This document shows positions 26,346-39,429 of a stretch of DNA of 64,000 nucleotides, in pieces. Source of the DNA: Moringa oleifera (lineage: Eukaryota; Streptophyta; Magnoliopsida; Brassicales; Moringaceae). The notes under the pieces are model-generated. The model was given only the letters and a program-made list of their open reading frames with translations, searched no databases and was not told where the DNA came from. Location: NCBI GenBank assembly GCA_021397835.1, contig JAJFZO010000747.1, forward strand, positions 4,156,501 to 4,220,500, given 5' to 3'. A program made the position numbers and the translations under genes. The number at the start of each line of letters is the position of its first letter. Position 1 is the stretch's first letter.

Positions 26346-28600
26346 AATCAAAGTTTGTTTTGAAACGTTTTAAAAATTGGAATTTGATTGGAAGAGAGTA
26401 AAATTTTAAATTTTAAGTAATTTTTACTCTAAAAATAATGTATAAAAATATAAAATTACAAATCTAAATTCAAAAAGTTTTTGTTAGAATAAACTCAATC
26501 ATAAAATATCACTCCATCAAATTTTATAACATATACACTCTACCAATCAAAATTTGATTTTTTTTTAAATAACTTATAAGAAAATTAAAAAGAGAGATCT
26601 AGCAAACATGAAAATCAAAAAAATATATTATTTTTTTTAAAAATAATTGAAGATAATAAGAAAAAAAACCTATTTTCTTCATCGTCAAATAGTAAATGCA
26701 TTAATTAATTTAAAAACTTTAAAAAAATTGAACTTAACATGTAATACCTTTTAGATGCAAAAGAGTATGACAATTATGGAATTAAAGACTTCTCTTCTTT
26801 TTATTTCATGGAATTTCTATAAATACAGAAAATTTTAATATTTAACAATAAAATTAAAAAATTAAATCTAATTAATAAAACTATTTTTAAAATTTTATCA
26901 AACTTTTAATATTTGGGAGGAGTGGAGGGATTCCTCTATACATAATTGTTGATGATTTAAGATTGTACTTATTGCTTAGTCCAAATTTGAATTGCCAATT
27001 GTTTTCAATTTAAAATTTTTTATTTTAAAAAATTGAATTTATCATTCAAATTTAAATTTATCAATATTTTGATTAAAATTTTCAAAATATATACATTTAT
27101 ATTTATATTAATTTATAGATAAAGTGTATCCAATTAACATAAAAATTAATTTTTGTTGATAAATATTATTAAATTTAAACTTTAAAACTTTACAAATAAA
27201 GAATAAAGTGATTTAATTGTTTAAAAAAAACCTAAAATTTAGGAGATTAATTAAACCTAACTCATATTATAAATTAGTTTATTTTTAACCTTTTTAATTG
27301 TGAAAAAAACTAAAATATTCTTCCATATAAGCTTACTCTTTTATTGTTTAGTATATAAGTGGCTCCAATTGCGTATTTTATAAGTTGTGGTAATTGTTTA
27401 GTATATGTTATACAGAGAATTAATTAATTTTCATGCTCAAAAGTTTAGTTCAATTTGTGTTGATATTTGCTTAATATATAATTGCTATAAGTGGTGCTGC
27501 TTGCTAGGTAGTGTAAAAGTTGCTTTTTAGTGTTATTGTACAAAAAAAATTGACTAACTTACTTGCTTATAAGTTTCTTACATTGTTGTAGTCAAAGGAT
27601 TCCAAATTCTTTCGTTGATATGATGTAAATTTATCTTAAATTTTGTTATTAATTATTACTTTATATATTTTTATTTTTCTATTTTTTGGATGGTGAAACG
27701 CATTGTTTATGATTTTTTTTTTATTTTTACATTAAGTTCTTTCAAGTAAAGTATATGAGCTTTATTGAAAAAACTCTTTTTTGTGTATTATTCTTAATAT
27801 ATCACAAAAGAAATGATAAATTAGCGAAAAAAATATTTTTTGTATTAAGGTTCGATATTGTTTTATTGAAATTTGAAGAAGATAATTAAATGCATTATTA
27901 TTTATCTTCTTTTTTTATCTTTTTCGCCTCCCTCTCTCTCTCTTTTATTTTAATTTTTGTGTTTTCTTATTGTTGAGATTTTTGTTTGTTGATGTATGCG
28001 GTTCTTTTGTGAAATACATTAATCTAAGTATAATACAATTTAATCTATGTTTATTACATATGTGAATATGGATTGTTTTACATAATTTATGCAATAAATC
28101 AATTATTTTTTGCAAATAATTTGAATAAAAATCAAAAGTTTAATAAATGTTTTATAACTTATTATCTTAATGTTTAAAGTGTAACATAATTCTTTTTAAG
28201 TTTAAACAACATTTTTTAAAAATATATTTTACTAATAAATTTTATTGCCAATCAATGTATATTAAAGTGGTACTCTCAATAATTTTTAATAATATTTTTT
28301 AATAGCTATCAATAAATAATATTAATTATATTAATTATTTTATTTAAAATAATGAAATATTTTTTAATTAACTATGAAATTCAAGGTAATTTTTTAAAAC
28401 CAATAATTTATCAACTTAATTTTTATTCATTCAATTTTTAGAATTAATTTTTTCAACCAATAATTTTGTTTGTCTAATATTTTTAATTGATGGTTTTTTT
28501 AACCTAATATCCTCGGAGTGGGTGGATCAATCTAATGTCTTTGCACAATATGCAGGTGATTTGGGAGGAAGTAGAGATGATATTCCTGATTTTAAACAAT

Positions 28601-28672
28601 AGTTTTAGACTTCATTTATTATTATTAGAGTGATTTAGTTTTAGACTTCGATTATTACTATTAGAGTGATTT
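28601..28672. repeat. 36-bp tandem duplication, two units
   Basis: Units 28601-28636 and 28637-28672 both run from AGTTTTAGACTTC to AGAGTGATTT and differ at only two or three positions. Confidence 0.9.
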
Positions 28673-30190
28673 AGTTTTAATCAATATAGTAATCATTAAT
28701 TTATTATTATATTTATTTTAATGATGATTTTAGTTCTAGTAAGTTTTAATTTTACTATATCTATTCGAGTTTAAATCATTTAAATCATAAATTTTATTTA
28801 ACTGATAATTTTTAAAATCTATGTTTTATAAAAAAAAATTAATATTATATACAATGTTGATATTAAATAAATGTTTAATTAATAATAGTAATTTAAATAA
28901 ATTAAATTATTTATTAAAAACTAATTTATTTTGAAATTTTTGATGAAACATTTTTAATGATGTAAATTTTTTAATAATATAATTTATATATTAAATTATT
29001 TATAAAAATTAAATCGATCAAAGATTAAAAAAGGTAATAAATATTTAATAATATCATAACAAGTTTTATTAAAAGATGCAATAAGCTGAAATGAATTTGA
29101 TGCTATACTGTTTATCTAACTTGGTGGCATTGAAAACCAACCATAACATCTCATTGGAGAAAAAATTCTTTATTTTTATACACCATTTTAGATATTTTAC
29201 TATAAAAATGTTGGGGATACTTTTAATTATTTTTTAAAAAATATAAATTTTATTATTTAAAATAAAGATGATAATTTTTAACTCAATTCGTCGATATGAC
29301 AAAAACTCAACACAAAGCAATAAAATTTAAGTTTGGTATAACGGGTTTGAGTTATAATTGGATCAATCAATTTAAAACATAATAAAACTTTTTGTGTTAT
29401 AGGTTGACGTGTGAACTTAGTTATAATTGGTTTAACCTACTAATCAAAATAACGATGTTTTATTGTATATCAATATTTTATAATGTTGAAGTTTTTTTTA
29501 AAAAAATTTAATCTTTTACTTAAAAAATAAAAATCTTGATTCTCTCATCCGTTATCTATATAATTTTAAAGTTTAGGCTTAATATTTGTTGTTATATGAT
29601 ATTATAATTTGAGTCATTTTGCTTAATGTTTGTTATTTTATATATTATTTGAATTTAAATTAATATTAAATAAAATAATTAAATTATTAAATATATTAAA
29701 TCAATTATGTAAAAATAAATATCACTAAATTGTATTGTCTCAGTCGTTTAATATAAATATATCATATTTGAATTTATTCATCTAATAATTTAATAATCAT
29801 GTCATATCCATGTTATATTTAAATGTGTCATTATAACAGATCGATATGATATGAATACGATCCATAAATTTGAATTATCACCCTTAATTAAAAAATTAAA
29901 AAAATATGCATATTTAGAAAAAAATTGAAACTACTTAAAAAATAAATTTAAGAAAAATAAAATTACATATTATAGATTATTTATTTATTTTTACTCGAAG
30001 TCATGGTAAGGGAGGACAAAGATTGATGTAGAATTACTTGGAATTAATTGTTTTTATATTAATTACAAAAACTGACATCACTTTAAAATTAAATAATATT
30101 GTTCTTTTTTTTAACATTATGTTTAAAAATAAAAAAATGAAAAAGTGACAATATATTTATGTTGTTAGTATATCTTGTTGTGTATATATA

Positions 30191-30362
30191 TATAAATAAA
30201 TAATATTATCATATAAATTGCGATATCATATCATATATGTTGTCATATATTATGATATTATCAATACATTGTAGTGTCAATTAATATATAATATAAATAA
30301 ATAATATTATCATATAAATTGCGATATCATATCATATATGTTGTCATATATTATGATATTAT
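30191..30362. repeat. 71-bp perfect direct repeat with 30-bp spacer
   Basis: Bases 30191-30261 recur without visible change at 30292-30362. The unit contains ATAAATTGCGATATCATATC and an internal dyad around GATATC. The identity implies a recent duplication. Confidence 0.9.
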
Positions 30363-30489
30363 ATATATATATATAGGATAGAAATCAAATAATTTAAAAT
30401 CAAAGTTATTTAAAATCTTTAACTATATTTTATGTGTCAATTTAATTTTAATATTTAAAAAATAATAAATCAAACTCCGCTCTATTAAT

Positions 30490-30850
30490 TTAAACTAAAT
30501 TTAATATCATCAAAAATTTTAAAATTTTGATATATTTAAATTAAAAATTTTATACTATAAATGTTTATTTAAAATTTATCATGAATGTAAAAAAAATTCA
30601 AATTACCATAAAAAAATTTTAAAATTTTCAAGTATTAAAAATATTTTTAAAAACATTTTTACTGTCAAAAATTTGAAAAGTTTATAATAAATAGTTTATG
30701 AGTTAAAAATTATTTAAAACTAAGGAATTGATTTGAAATGAATTATATAAAAAAAATTGAGTTATTTTATATATTTCAACAACAACAATATCTTTAATTT
30801 TTTTACGATAATTTAAGGTTCCATTTATATCAAATTGCTAAATGAAAGTT
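30490..30850 (+). repeat. Dispersed AT-rich repeat, copy
   Basis: It is collinear with the 13.0 and 16.6 kb copies: ACCATAAAAAAATTTTAAAA, then AAGTATTAAAAATATTTTTA, then AATAGTTTATGAGTTAAAAA, then ATATTTCAACAACAACAATA. The edges are approximate. Confidence 0.5.
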
Positions 30851-31561
30851 TTAATTTTTTATTTTTTAAATATTAGGATTCAATTTGATATACATAGTGT
30901 AATTCATAGTTATAAATAACCTTTACCCAATAATTTAACATATATTCATTCTAATGACTATTTTTTTAAAAGAACATGCACCAAATACTAAGTTTTTGTC
31001 TTTATATTAATTAATTTTTAAGTTATATTTTTTAAAAAGAAATGTTTAATATTATGATAAAAAATTAATATATTTTGATATTTTAATTTAGTAATAGATA
31101 CAAGATATTTACAATAATGACAAAATGTCTCAAAATTTTTTTGTTAGATTTATTTGTGGCTCTTATTGTATTGAATATCTTATTAAATATTTAATTTTAT
31201 GATTAAATTTAATAATTTATTTATTTTTAATTTAAATTTTAAATAATTTAGTATTATTGTGTTTCAAAATTAATATTATTAAATTTATGAAATAAAAAAT
31301 ATATGAAACAGAAAAATGGTTATGCACAAATCTTTTTATATGATCAAGAAACTTCATTGTTGAACATTTAGATAAGGACAGTTATTATTTGAAATACAAT
31401 GTTAAGACTTAGACTGATTTTTTTTTTTTTAAATTTAAGTTTATGCAAAGCTTTTGAAGAGATTATAATAAGTAAATATTCAATTAAATGAATAATTATG
31501 ATATTTTATATAAATATTATCAATTATAAAAAATATTTTTTAATTCATCATAAAAAAAATT

Positions 31562-31592
31562 CAACACAACACAACACAACACAACACAACAC
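31562..31592. repeat. Pentanucleotide ACAAC repeat, about six units
   Basis: Uninterrupted CAACA units are present in AT-rich intergenic DNA. Confidence 0.9.
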
Positions 31593-31950
31593 TAAATCAA
31601 TAAAAAAAAATTTACCTTGAGACATTGCATCTAGGGATGGTAGAACTTCTAAGTGCCCCATTTTCATTACTTAGTTATCTAAAAGTTGTTCGCGTATATT
31701 TTGAGTTTTTGTAAGAAAAAAATGATTTTTATTAAATTATTTAGGAATAGATTTAAGATGATTCTTTTTTAAAATTATTTATAAGAGATGGAAATTACAA
31801 AATTATTTATATCTTTTTTGGTTATTTATTGAAATAAAAAATAGACAAGTAGAAAACTAAAAACAAAGAAGGCATAGGGATTTTAAAATATTAAAGTTGT
31901 CTTAGAAAATGGGGAAAACAAAAAAGGAAAAGCAAAAAGAGTAAGGCAAG

Positions 31951-31954
31951 AAAA
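31951..31954 (-). terminator. Pol III terminator of the tRNA
   Basis: The minus strand has TTTT starting two bases after the discriminator base of the tRNA gene, a minimal Pol III stop signal. Confidence 0.7.
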
Positions 31955-31955
31955 T

Positions 31956-32038
31956 TGCTGGCTGTGGGGTTCGAACCCACGCGCACTTATGTGCAGAAGA
32001 TCTTAAGTCTTCCCCCTTAACCTCTCGGGCAAACCAGC
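31956..32038 (-). tRNA. trnL-UAA: tRNA-Leu (anticodon UAA)
   Basis: The 83-nt gene folds as a class II tRNA. The acceptor stem GCTGGTT pairs with AGCCAGC (one G-T pair), the discriminator is A, the anticodon loop is CTTAAGA (anticodon TAA), there is a long variable arm with a GCAC/GTGC stem, and the T arm holds GGGTTCGAACCCC. There is no encoded CCA and no intron, as expected for a nuclear tRNA-Leu. The D stem reads CCCG opposite GGGG, so one position is a G-G mismatch. The gene may still be functional. Confidence 0.93.
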
Positions 32039-32387
32039 TGGCAGTTAACGCTCCTTGCTTTGTTTTATTTATCATAAAAACAAAGGTTCTCACGGATCCG
32101 GAAGCATCAGAATGACCCGATATACGCAGTTACATCACAGAAACCCAGCGCTCAAGCGGAAATCCACCGCTCGATACCATTTCTGTCCTCTTTCGATTGC
32201 GGTCCCACACACAAAGACCTCCCTGCACGCGTTCTAAAAGGATCGAATTTCGAAAACATGCGGTTTTTCAAAAATATTATTAAGACTAATGTTTTATACC
32301 ACCACAGAAGTTCATTTTAGGTACGGATAAAATATATTGCTGAAAGTTGGCCCTTTATAGTTTTATTATGATAATATAAAATTTTTA

Positions 32388-32532
32388 AATTAATTATATT
32401 ATAAGAATTTATATTTTGAATATACTATCAAACTAAGATATATATATATAAATTACATTAAATTAAGATTCACGTAACAATTAATTATAATGTGAGACTT
32501 CTGGTAACAAAATCTATTAAAATTAACAATAT
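32388..32532 (+). repeat. Left terminal inverted repeat of the MULE
   Basis: It runs from AATTAATTATATTATAAG to about CTATTAAAATTAACAATATT. The reverse complement of 38062-38205 aligns along its whole length with scattered changes and small gaps. Confidence 0.75.
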
Positions 32533-33249
32533 TACTTATGTGATAAGTGTGTGAACATAATCACGTATACTTTATTTTTGCAAACTCCTAATTGCCTTTG
32601 GTGTCATTGCGTACACCGTCACTCAGACTTCACATACTCTACTCACACTCACCATTTCTCCAGTAAACTCTTTCCAAGATTTTTTCTACATTTACCTTTG
32701 AATCAACCAAGAAATTATCTCTATGTTTTTTCGCTCTTAACAAATTTATTGATCAAGATTTGACGAACGAATAAAATAATGCACTTAATAATCTTAGATT
32801 TTTAGGATTTCATTTGAGTAATTTCTATTATTTTTTATTTTGTTAATAATTTTACGGCGGATTTCAAAATCTTGTCATCTGTTTGGTGAATATAATACGC
32901 ATTTAGTTCAAATGAAGGATTTCAAAAATTAAAATTTCTCAAATTTGAAAAATCTATTGCCATTGGTTTAAGAAAAACAAAATTTTGTTTACTAATTGTA
33001 TAAATTCGATGTTGAAGCCACTCTCTATGCATGTTATTTTATATTTTCATGTATTTCAAAATGGTTTTGTAATATCATTTATAGAACTTATTTAGTTTGA
33101 TTAAGAATTTGTAAAAATTTATTAATTATATAGTGCTTAGATTATTAAATGCTTAAATTAGTTCTTATATTTATTTTTTATGAGATTAGGTAGAGATGTA
33201 CTGTTATTTTAATATCTGTTATATTGCTCTTTTGTAATAATAGATTGTG

Positions 33250-36075
33250 TAAGTTTTAAGATCTTTTGTGATAAGCTAATGATGCAGGAACTTAAAGAGT
33301 ATGTCAATGACAAAGAAAGCCTTATTCAGGCTACTGATTTAGATTAAATGTGTTATTTCAACTTAGAAGGCTTGTGCAAAGATTATGGGCACATAGATGG
33401 TGACGATATCTATTATTTATTACGAACCAGCAATATTGTAAGTGAGAGTGTTGGGTTATTGTGTTCTGATAAAGATGCATTACACATATTAAGTCACTAT
33501 AAGAAAGTAAGCAAACAATTGATACAACTTTATGTTGTGTCAAATAATGCTCATATGGATAGTAATCATGATAAAAGTTTAATAGGCTCCAGCAATATAG
33601 ATAGCTATTTGGATAATGAGGTAACTCTGGATAATGATGATAATATAAATGACTTATATGATGATGATGCATCTGAAGGAGGTAATATGATAAAACAATT
33701 TGAGGATAAGTTATCAGATGATGATCTTATGGAGGTTGGGATAGATCATGCAGTGAGGAATGTTGTTGAGTGTAATACTGATTGTAGAGCTCTTACTAAT
33801 GGGGTAGGGTGCTGAGCTTCATACTAATGAAGAAGCTATTGGTGATAACATTGATATTCATAGGAATGATAATAAAGGTGAAGTTAGGGTCTAAAAGTTT
33901 AATCATTTTGACCCCAATAGGGATATAAACCATCCTACCTTCAATTTGAAAATATTATCTTTCACTAAATAGGTTTTAACTAAAGTGGTTAGACAGTTTA
34001 GTAGAAGGATTAAAAAAAACATCAAATTCCTTCATAATATAGCAACTAGAGTCACTGTTTATTATAAGAAAAGATGTGGATAAAAACTGTATATTACGAA
34101 ATTAGATGAAGAAGATACATTTTAAGTAAAGACATATTGTGTGGTTCATAGTTATGGTATAGCTTACAAAAAAAAGCATTCACTTTTGGTTGGTTGAATA
34201 AGCAGTTTATAGAGATGCTTAGAGATGACAGTAATTATAAAGTGAAACTTACAATGGGAAAAGTGAAAAGAAAATATCATGTGGACATCACTAAGGCTAC
34301 TACTTATAGAGCTAAATCACAAGTCCTATAGAAGATAAATGGTGATACTAAGGATCAATAGATAATTCATTGAAATTATTATGAGGCATTAAAACAACAT
34401 AACAAAAAGACTTCTATTCTTCTGAAGGTCATAGTCTCCCCTAAGCCTAAATTTCAAAGAATGTATCTAAGATTAAATGGAATGAGAAAATGTTTTTTAG
34501 ATGGAGTTAGGTCTTTTATTAGATTAGATGGGTATTTCTTGAAAGGACCTTATGGTGATCAATTGTTGAGTGTCATGACTAGAGATTTAAGTAATAATTT
34601 TTGTCTAATATCTTTTGTTGTTATTAAGAGTGAGAATAAAGAATTTTAGATTTGGTTTTTGAAAGCTTTACTGAGAGATATTGGTCCATTTGAGAAGCAT
34701 GGATGGACATTCATTAGTGATAAACAATAAGTAACTACTGCATTCTTGTTTTATTTTCTTTTGATTTACATCTTTGTTACTGATAGGATGCTTCACTTGG
34801 TTTATGCACTGACAAGATTTGGTGGAGGCTTTCAACACTATTCTGCCAAATACAAAATACATAATATATATTTGGCATTTGCACGCTAACTTTAGAGATC
34901 GTGGATAGAAGAAAAAAGATTAAAAGCAAAAATTATGGGTTGCTGCATGTGCTTATTCATATGCAGAGTTCAAAGAGAAGATGGTTGCCATCAAAGAAAG
35001 GTTAGTAGACACTTACTATTATTTGATGGAAATAGATAGGTGTCTCTGAGCTAAACATAAATTTTTTTTATAATTATAAGTATGACTTAATTGTTTGTAA
35101 GAGTTTTAAAACATACATTTTAGATGCAAGGCATAAACCAACAGTGATAATGGTAGCAATAATTAAAGAAAAACTTATGCATCAATTTTAAGTGAAAAAA
35201 GACAATAAAAAGAGATATAAGGATAGGATCACTCTTAAAATTCAATAAAAATTATATTCCAATAAGTTAAATGTAGCAAATTATAAGGCAACTTATCACG
35301 GGGAAAAGTTATATGAAATGCATTATGAAGGGAAATAATGTGTTGTAAATCTAGTTTCCATGATATGCATGTAACATTCATGCAAATATATTATTTGTTG
35401 CATCCAACATAATATAAGGCAATCCGAAGATGATATAAATCTTTATTATAGTACATCTATATATTTTAAATCCTATGAATCCTTAATTTACCATGCTCTA
35501 AACAAAAAAGAAAAAGATGAGACCTTATTGCCAAAGTTTAAATCCCAAAACTTCGAAAGGCACCAGGGAGACCAAAAAAGAAAAAATAGAAAGAGAAACC
35601 CTATGAGCTTAGAGTTAACACATCTAGTAAATTAAGACATAAATTAGTTAAATATTCTAATTGCACTCAGTAAGGGCATAACTCTAAAACTTGTAAGGCA
35701 CCTATCAATCCTAATATTAAGAAAATGACTGCATATAAGAGTAAGGGTACATCTTTTAGTACTTTAGTTTCTAGGACTTCAACTTAATCATCATTTGCCT
35801 CAATTAATCTTGTACTAATAACCACAACACCACCACAACCAATCAAGAAAAAAAGAAAGTTTATTTGGTACTTATCTTATGTTGGTTAATGATTCCAAAG
35901 ACTATAGAATCATTTATAGTTAAGTAATCATCTATAATTTAGATCTATTTTTATTTTAGTTAAATGTATGTTTTTTGTATTTAACTACTACAATTGTCTT
36001 ATTTCTTTATTTATTTTCAGTTATCAAAACAACCTAAAAAGAGCAAGTAAGATTGCAAGCAGTGATCATCTAGCA
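33250..36075 (+). pseudogene. Decayed MULE (MuDR-family) transposase
   Basis: Reading the plus strand through stops and frame changes shows the domain order of a plant MULE transposase. An N-terminal PB1-like region (33348-33815) ends in an acidic tail. Then comes a region like the MuDR N-terminal domain (about 33900-34090), and then the transposase core with FIRLDGYFLKGPYGDQLLSV (about 34500-34700). A basic linker APGRPKKKK follows (about 35550-35590), and last a CX2CX4HX4C zinc knuckle (about 35650-35700). The knuckle has lost its first Cys (Tyr instead) and carries a stop. Many further in-frame stops, for example after NKEF and after SDKQ, mean it cannot make a functional protein. Confidence 0.85.
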
Positions 36076-38061
36076 ATTCAATAAGACCACCTAGTTGCAT
36101 TTGTAGTTTTTATGTGATTATGGAGATTGATTGTATAAACAATGGATGTTTTCATATTGATTAGTAATGAATATTTTCTTGTTGAATAACTTGAAAAACT
36201 TGTATAAGGAGTGAATACTTTCATATTTGTCGACAATTTACTTGGTTGAAGAAATAAAAAAAGACAATTTTTCTTGTTGATTAAGTTGTTAGAAAGCTAT
36301 GTAATGTTGGATAACAAGTGAGCAGATAATTTTTAAATAATTTGTTTTGTTTCATATTGGATAATGATTTTTGTAATGTGAATACTATAGTAAGATCTTG
36401 TAATTGAAGTTTTAACTTCTCTAGTGTAGTTTTATTTTTTTATTATATCTTTTTCTTTGTTCTAATTAATTTGATCACATTGTATTTGATAATTTACTAA
36501 ACCCAAGAATAAAAAAGGATTACATTGAATCATATTAGTTTCAAAAGATATACAAAATTTAATAATCCAAAAGACAGAAACACTGAGAGAAAAATTTGAT
36601 GTTTAGATAAGTTTCAAAAGGATCATTTGATAAGTTAAGAAAAAAAATTGATTACAAAGTTTAACTCTCTCATAAGATCATTTAACATAAATCATAAGAA
36701 GTGTACAACTCATAAAATCACTAATAAATATTTTCACATCACACTTATAAGTTTGAAGCTTACAACTGCTAAGTCTAAGATCATTCTTTAACTCATTCAA
36801 TTGATACTTCATCACCCTTTGTGTCGTGTCATCATTAACACAAACCATGACATAATAATGAAGATCATAAATAGGCTCCAAGGTAAAATCAGCAAGCCTT
36901 TATACCATATCAATTTAGCTTTAATCTTGTTCATCATCTCAAATACATTAGGAACAACTCATCATGCATGTGGGTAAGGACTTAGATCAAGCAATTTATA
37001 ATTCCTCGGTTGTATTAATGTAAAAAACTTATGAATTAATGTGTAATAGTAATTAACACTAAACTGAACTAGATTAAACTAAATATCAAGCAATTTCAAA
37101 CACTAAACTAAACTAAAACTAAACTGCATTAGATATAACATAACAAAAAACTAGAAGAACTAGTGGCCAATATCGAATCTCATTGCAATTCCTAAACCAA
37201 AAGCTAACCAAAACGACAAAATACATGATCCAATGGAATTCATTACATGAAGCTACAAGCAGAGATTTTTTATAAACCTAACACTATCATGTGTTTTTGA
37301 AAACATAAGTATACAATTACAGAATTAAAGATTCTTTTTTATTCGCTTGTTTTATTCAAACCAAATATATAGTGCATGAAAAAATAAACATATGCATTTC
37401 GATTAGCATATTGAAATCACTACAATATCTCGAAGTATTAGCATCTCTAATAGTATCAAGTAATTAATACATAAAAATTACTACAATATCATAAGTAATT
37501 AGTATAACGCCAAATAAATATTGAATTAGCATAAGTAGCTCAATTTATCTTATAGTAAAATCATAATTAATTTTAGCAACAAGCATACAAAATCTTCTTC
37601 AAATATCATTTAAAATAAAACCAAGAATACCACAGTACCTTAGGTCTTAGGCAACTGAAAAATCTCTTTTTAAATTTCAAGACAGTCCATGCATTCCTCG
37701 ATGGCATATTGATTCCATAAAAGCATTGAACACCTTCAACTTCTTCAAGTTTTAATTTTTTATTATTTGATTGATACAAATTTGTAGCCGTTTTATCTAA
37801 TTGATGCGGGAAGATACAACGAAGTGAATGAAAATGCGAGATGATCGATTGAAAACTTAATTTTTCTTAAAGATAAAATGAGTTAATAGATGGATACTTG
37901 ATAATCTAGGATTTCAACAATAATTGATGCTTGCATTTGGTGGATGAAGGGATAAAGCGCACAAATTTATTTTTGAGCGACACTATTTCATTTGGTGATA
38001 ATGAAAGGGTCTTCCATATAATTGCATACTTAACAAGCATATACTTTTCACGTAAGTGAGC
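36076..38061. other. Right interior of the MULE, no gene recognised
   Basis: This lies between the transposase remnant and the right inverted repeat. Bases from about 37906 onward are also present, reversed, in the short derivative at 54.9 kb, so they are part of the element. I see no second coding domain. Confidence 0.5.
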
Positions 38062-38205
38062 AATGTAGTTAATTTTAATGGGTTTCATTAATGGAGGTCT
38101 CACGTGGCAATATATTAAATGAGTCTTAATTTGATTCAATTTTTTATATGAGTCTTAATTTGATAGTGCATCCAAAATGTAAAAATTGTTTTAGTGTGAT
38201 TAACC
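38062..38205 (-). repeat. Right terminal inverted repeat of the MULE
   Basis: The reverse complement starts GGTTAATCACACTAAAAC and aligns with the left end from 32388. It also matches the left end of the 984-bp element at 54869, including the AAAATTAACT block. Confidence 0.75.
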
Positions 38206-38289
38206 AAAAAATTTTTGAAAGATATTTATTTTTTAAATTTAAATCTTATTGTATTAATTAAATTGATTATACATTTAATTTTCAAATTT

Positions 38290-38460
38290 AATCAAATTTA
38301 AATTAAATTAAATTTTAATCTTATAAAAAATTAAAGATATTTTCAATATTAAAATACTTTAAAAAATAACTTAAATAAAATATATACTTTATTTTAAATT
38401 TAAGTAATTTTTTTACAAGTTATTTTTATTAATTATTTAAAATTTTAATAATATAAAAGA
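38290..38460 (-). repeat. Dispersed AT-rich repeat, partial copy
   Basis: It shares a phrase like AAAAATAACTTAAATAAAAT followed by TTTTAAATTTAAGTAATTTT. It abuts the right end of the MULE. Confidence 0.4.
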
Positions 38461-38599
38461 TAAATGTCGTTTAAAACTTTATTTTTGTTCTCTTTAATCC
38501 AACATTAGTTTTTAAAATATATTTAAACAAATTTTATCTATCAATTTTGATCAAATTGAGCCTTATTAAAAAATTTAAAAATTAAAGATATTAAAATTG

Positions 38600-38870
38600 A
38601 AAATCTTTCATAAAGAATTTTGATTTGAAAATTTTAAAAATACAAATAAATATTTCGGGAACAAATTTTTTAGTATTGAAACTACTTTTTAAAAAATTTA
38701 TTATTAAAAATTTTAAAAATCATGAATAATAACTCGTTAGTAAAAAACTAGTCAAATTTGATAAATAAAATCAAAATGAAATCTATAATTTATTTAAGTA
38801 ATTTTTTAAATATTTTAACGATAAAAATATTTTTAATTTTTCACTATCATTTTCATCAAAGTTCAATTTG
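38600..38870 (+). repeat. Dispersed AT-rich repeat, copy
   Basis: Blocks in plus order: TTTTTTAGTATTGAAAC, then TTTAAAAATCATGAATAATA, then TCAAATTTGATAAATAAAAT, then TTTTAACGATAAAAATATTT. Confidence 0.45.
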
Positions 38871-38989
38871 GACAAAATTAATAGGTAAAGATCTATTAAA
38901 AATTTGTTTCAATACATTTTAAAAATTAACATTTGATTTAAAATATATATAAAACTTAGAGTTTAAAATAATATTTATCCAAATATAAA

Positions 38990-39160
38990 TTTTAGAAATT
39001 ATATTTTTAGTATTTAAAAAATTTTAAATTTTTTGTAATAGTATTTTGAATATTGTTTTACAATTTTAAAAAATTTTAAATTCAAATTCGTTGTATAAGA
39101 TCTTTAATTTTAATATTATCAAATTTTAAATTTTTAATAAAAATTAAATTAAATTAAATT
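38990..39160 (-). repeat. Dispersed AT-rich repeat, partial copy
   Basis: It has the second half only: TTTTGTAATAGTATTTTGAA, then AAATTCAAATTCGTTGTATA, then TATCAAATTTTAAATTTTTA. Confidence 0.4.
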
Positions 39161-39429
39161 ATTATATATAATTGATCAAATCGATATATGTGAAATAAAT
39201 ATGGATATATTTTATGATTTTTTATTTGATATCTACTTTTATATCCACTGATCCAAACATGTTAAGTAACATTATAATTCAATCAACTTTATTTTCATTC
39301 AAATGAAAGATTATTTTTGGGTAAAAATTATATAAAACCATGAATTATACTCTATGTTACCAAAAGAACTGTAATATTTAAAAAATGACAAATTAAACAT
39401 TATCTATTGGATCAAATTAGATCTTAACT

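Larger units (their letters stand above)
25450..31950. other. Intergenic, very AT-rich, repeat-bearing
   Basis: No coding region was found. The stretch contains dispersed repeat copies (about 26040-26345 and 30490-30850), a 36-bp tandem duplication at 28601-28672, a 71-bp direct duplication at 30191-30362, an ACAAC repeat at 31562-31592 and several TA runs. Confidence 0.6.
32388..38205 (+). mobile_element. Mutator-like DNA transposon (MULE) with long terminal inverted repeats
   Basis: About 145 bp at the left end (32388-32532) match the reverse complement of the right end (38062-38205). Shared phrases include one like ACTATCAAATTAAGA, then a TAAATTACATTAAATTAAGA-type block, then TTAAAATTAAC. 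The interior holds a decayed MULE transposase in plus orientation. The repeats have diverged from each other, so the insertion is old. A possible 9-bp target duplication AAAATTTTT lies at 32378-32386 and 38208-38216, but it is low in complexity and leaves ragged ends. A shorter relative lies at 54869-55852. Confidence 0.8.

Noticed and set aside
31562..31592. Short regular array that might look like a CRISPR-like repeat
   Set aside because: It is a simple ACAAC microsatellite without spacers, in a plant nuclear genome.
32377..38216. AAAATTTTT as the target duplication of the large MULE
   Set aside because: The 9-mer is low in complexity and does not abut the inverted repeats evenly, so it was not annotated as a feature.
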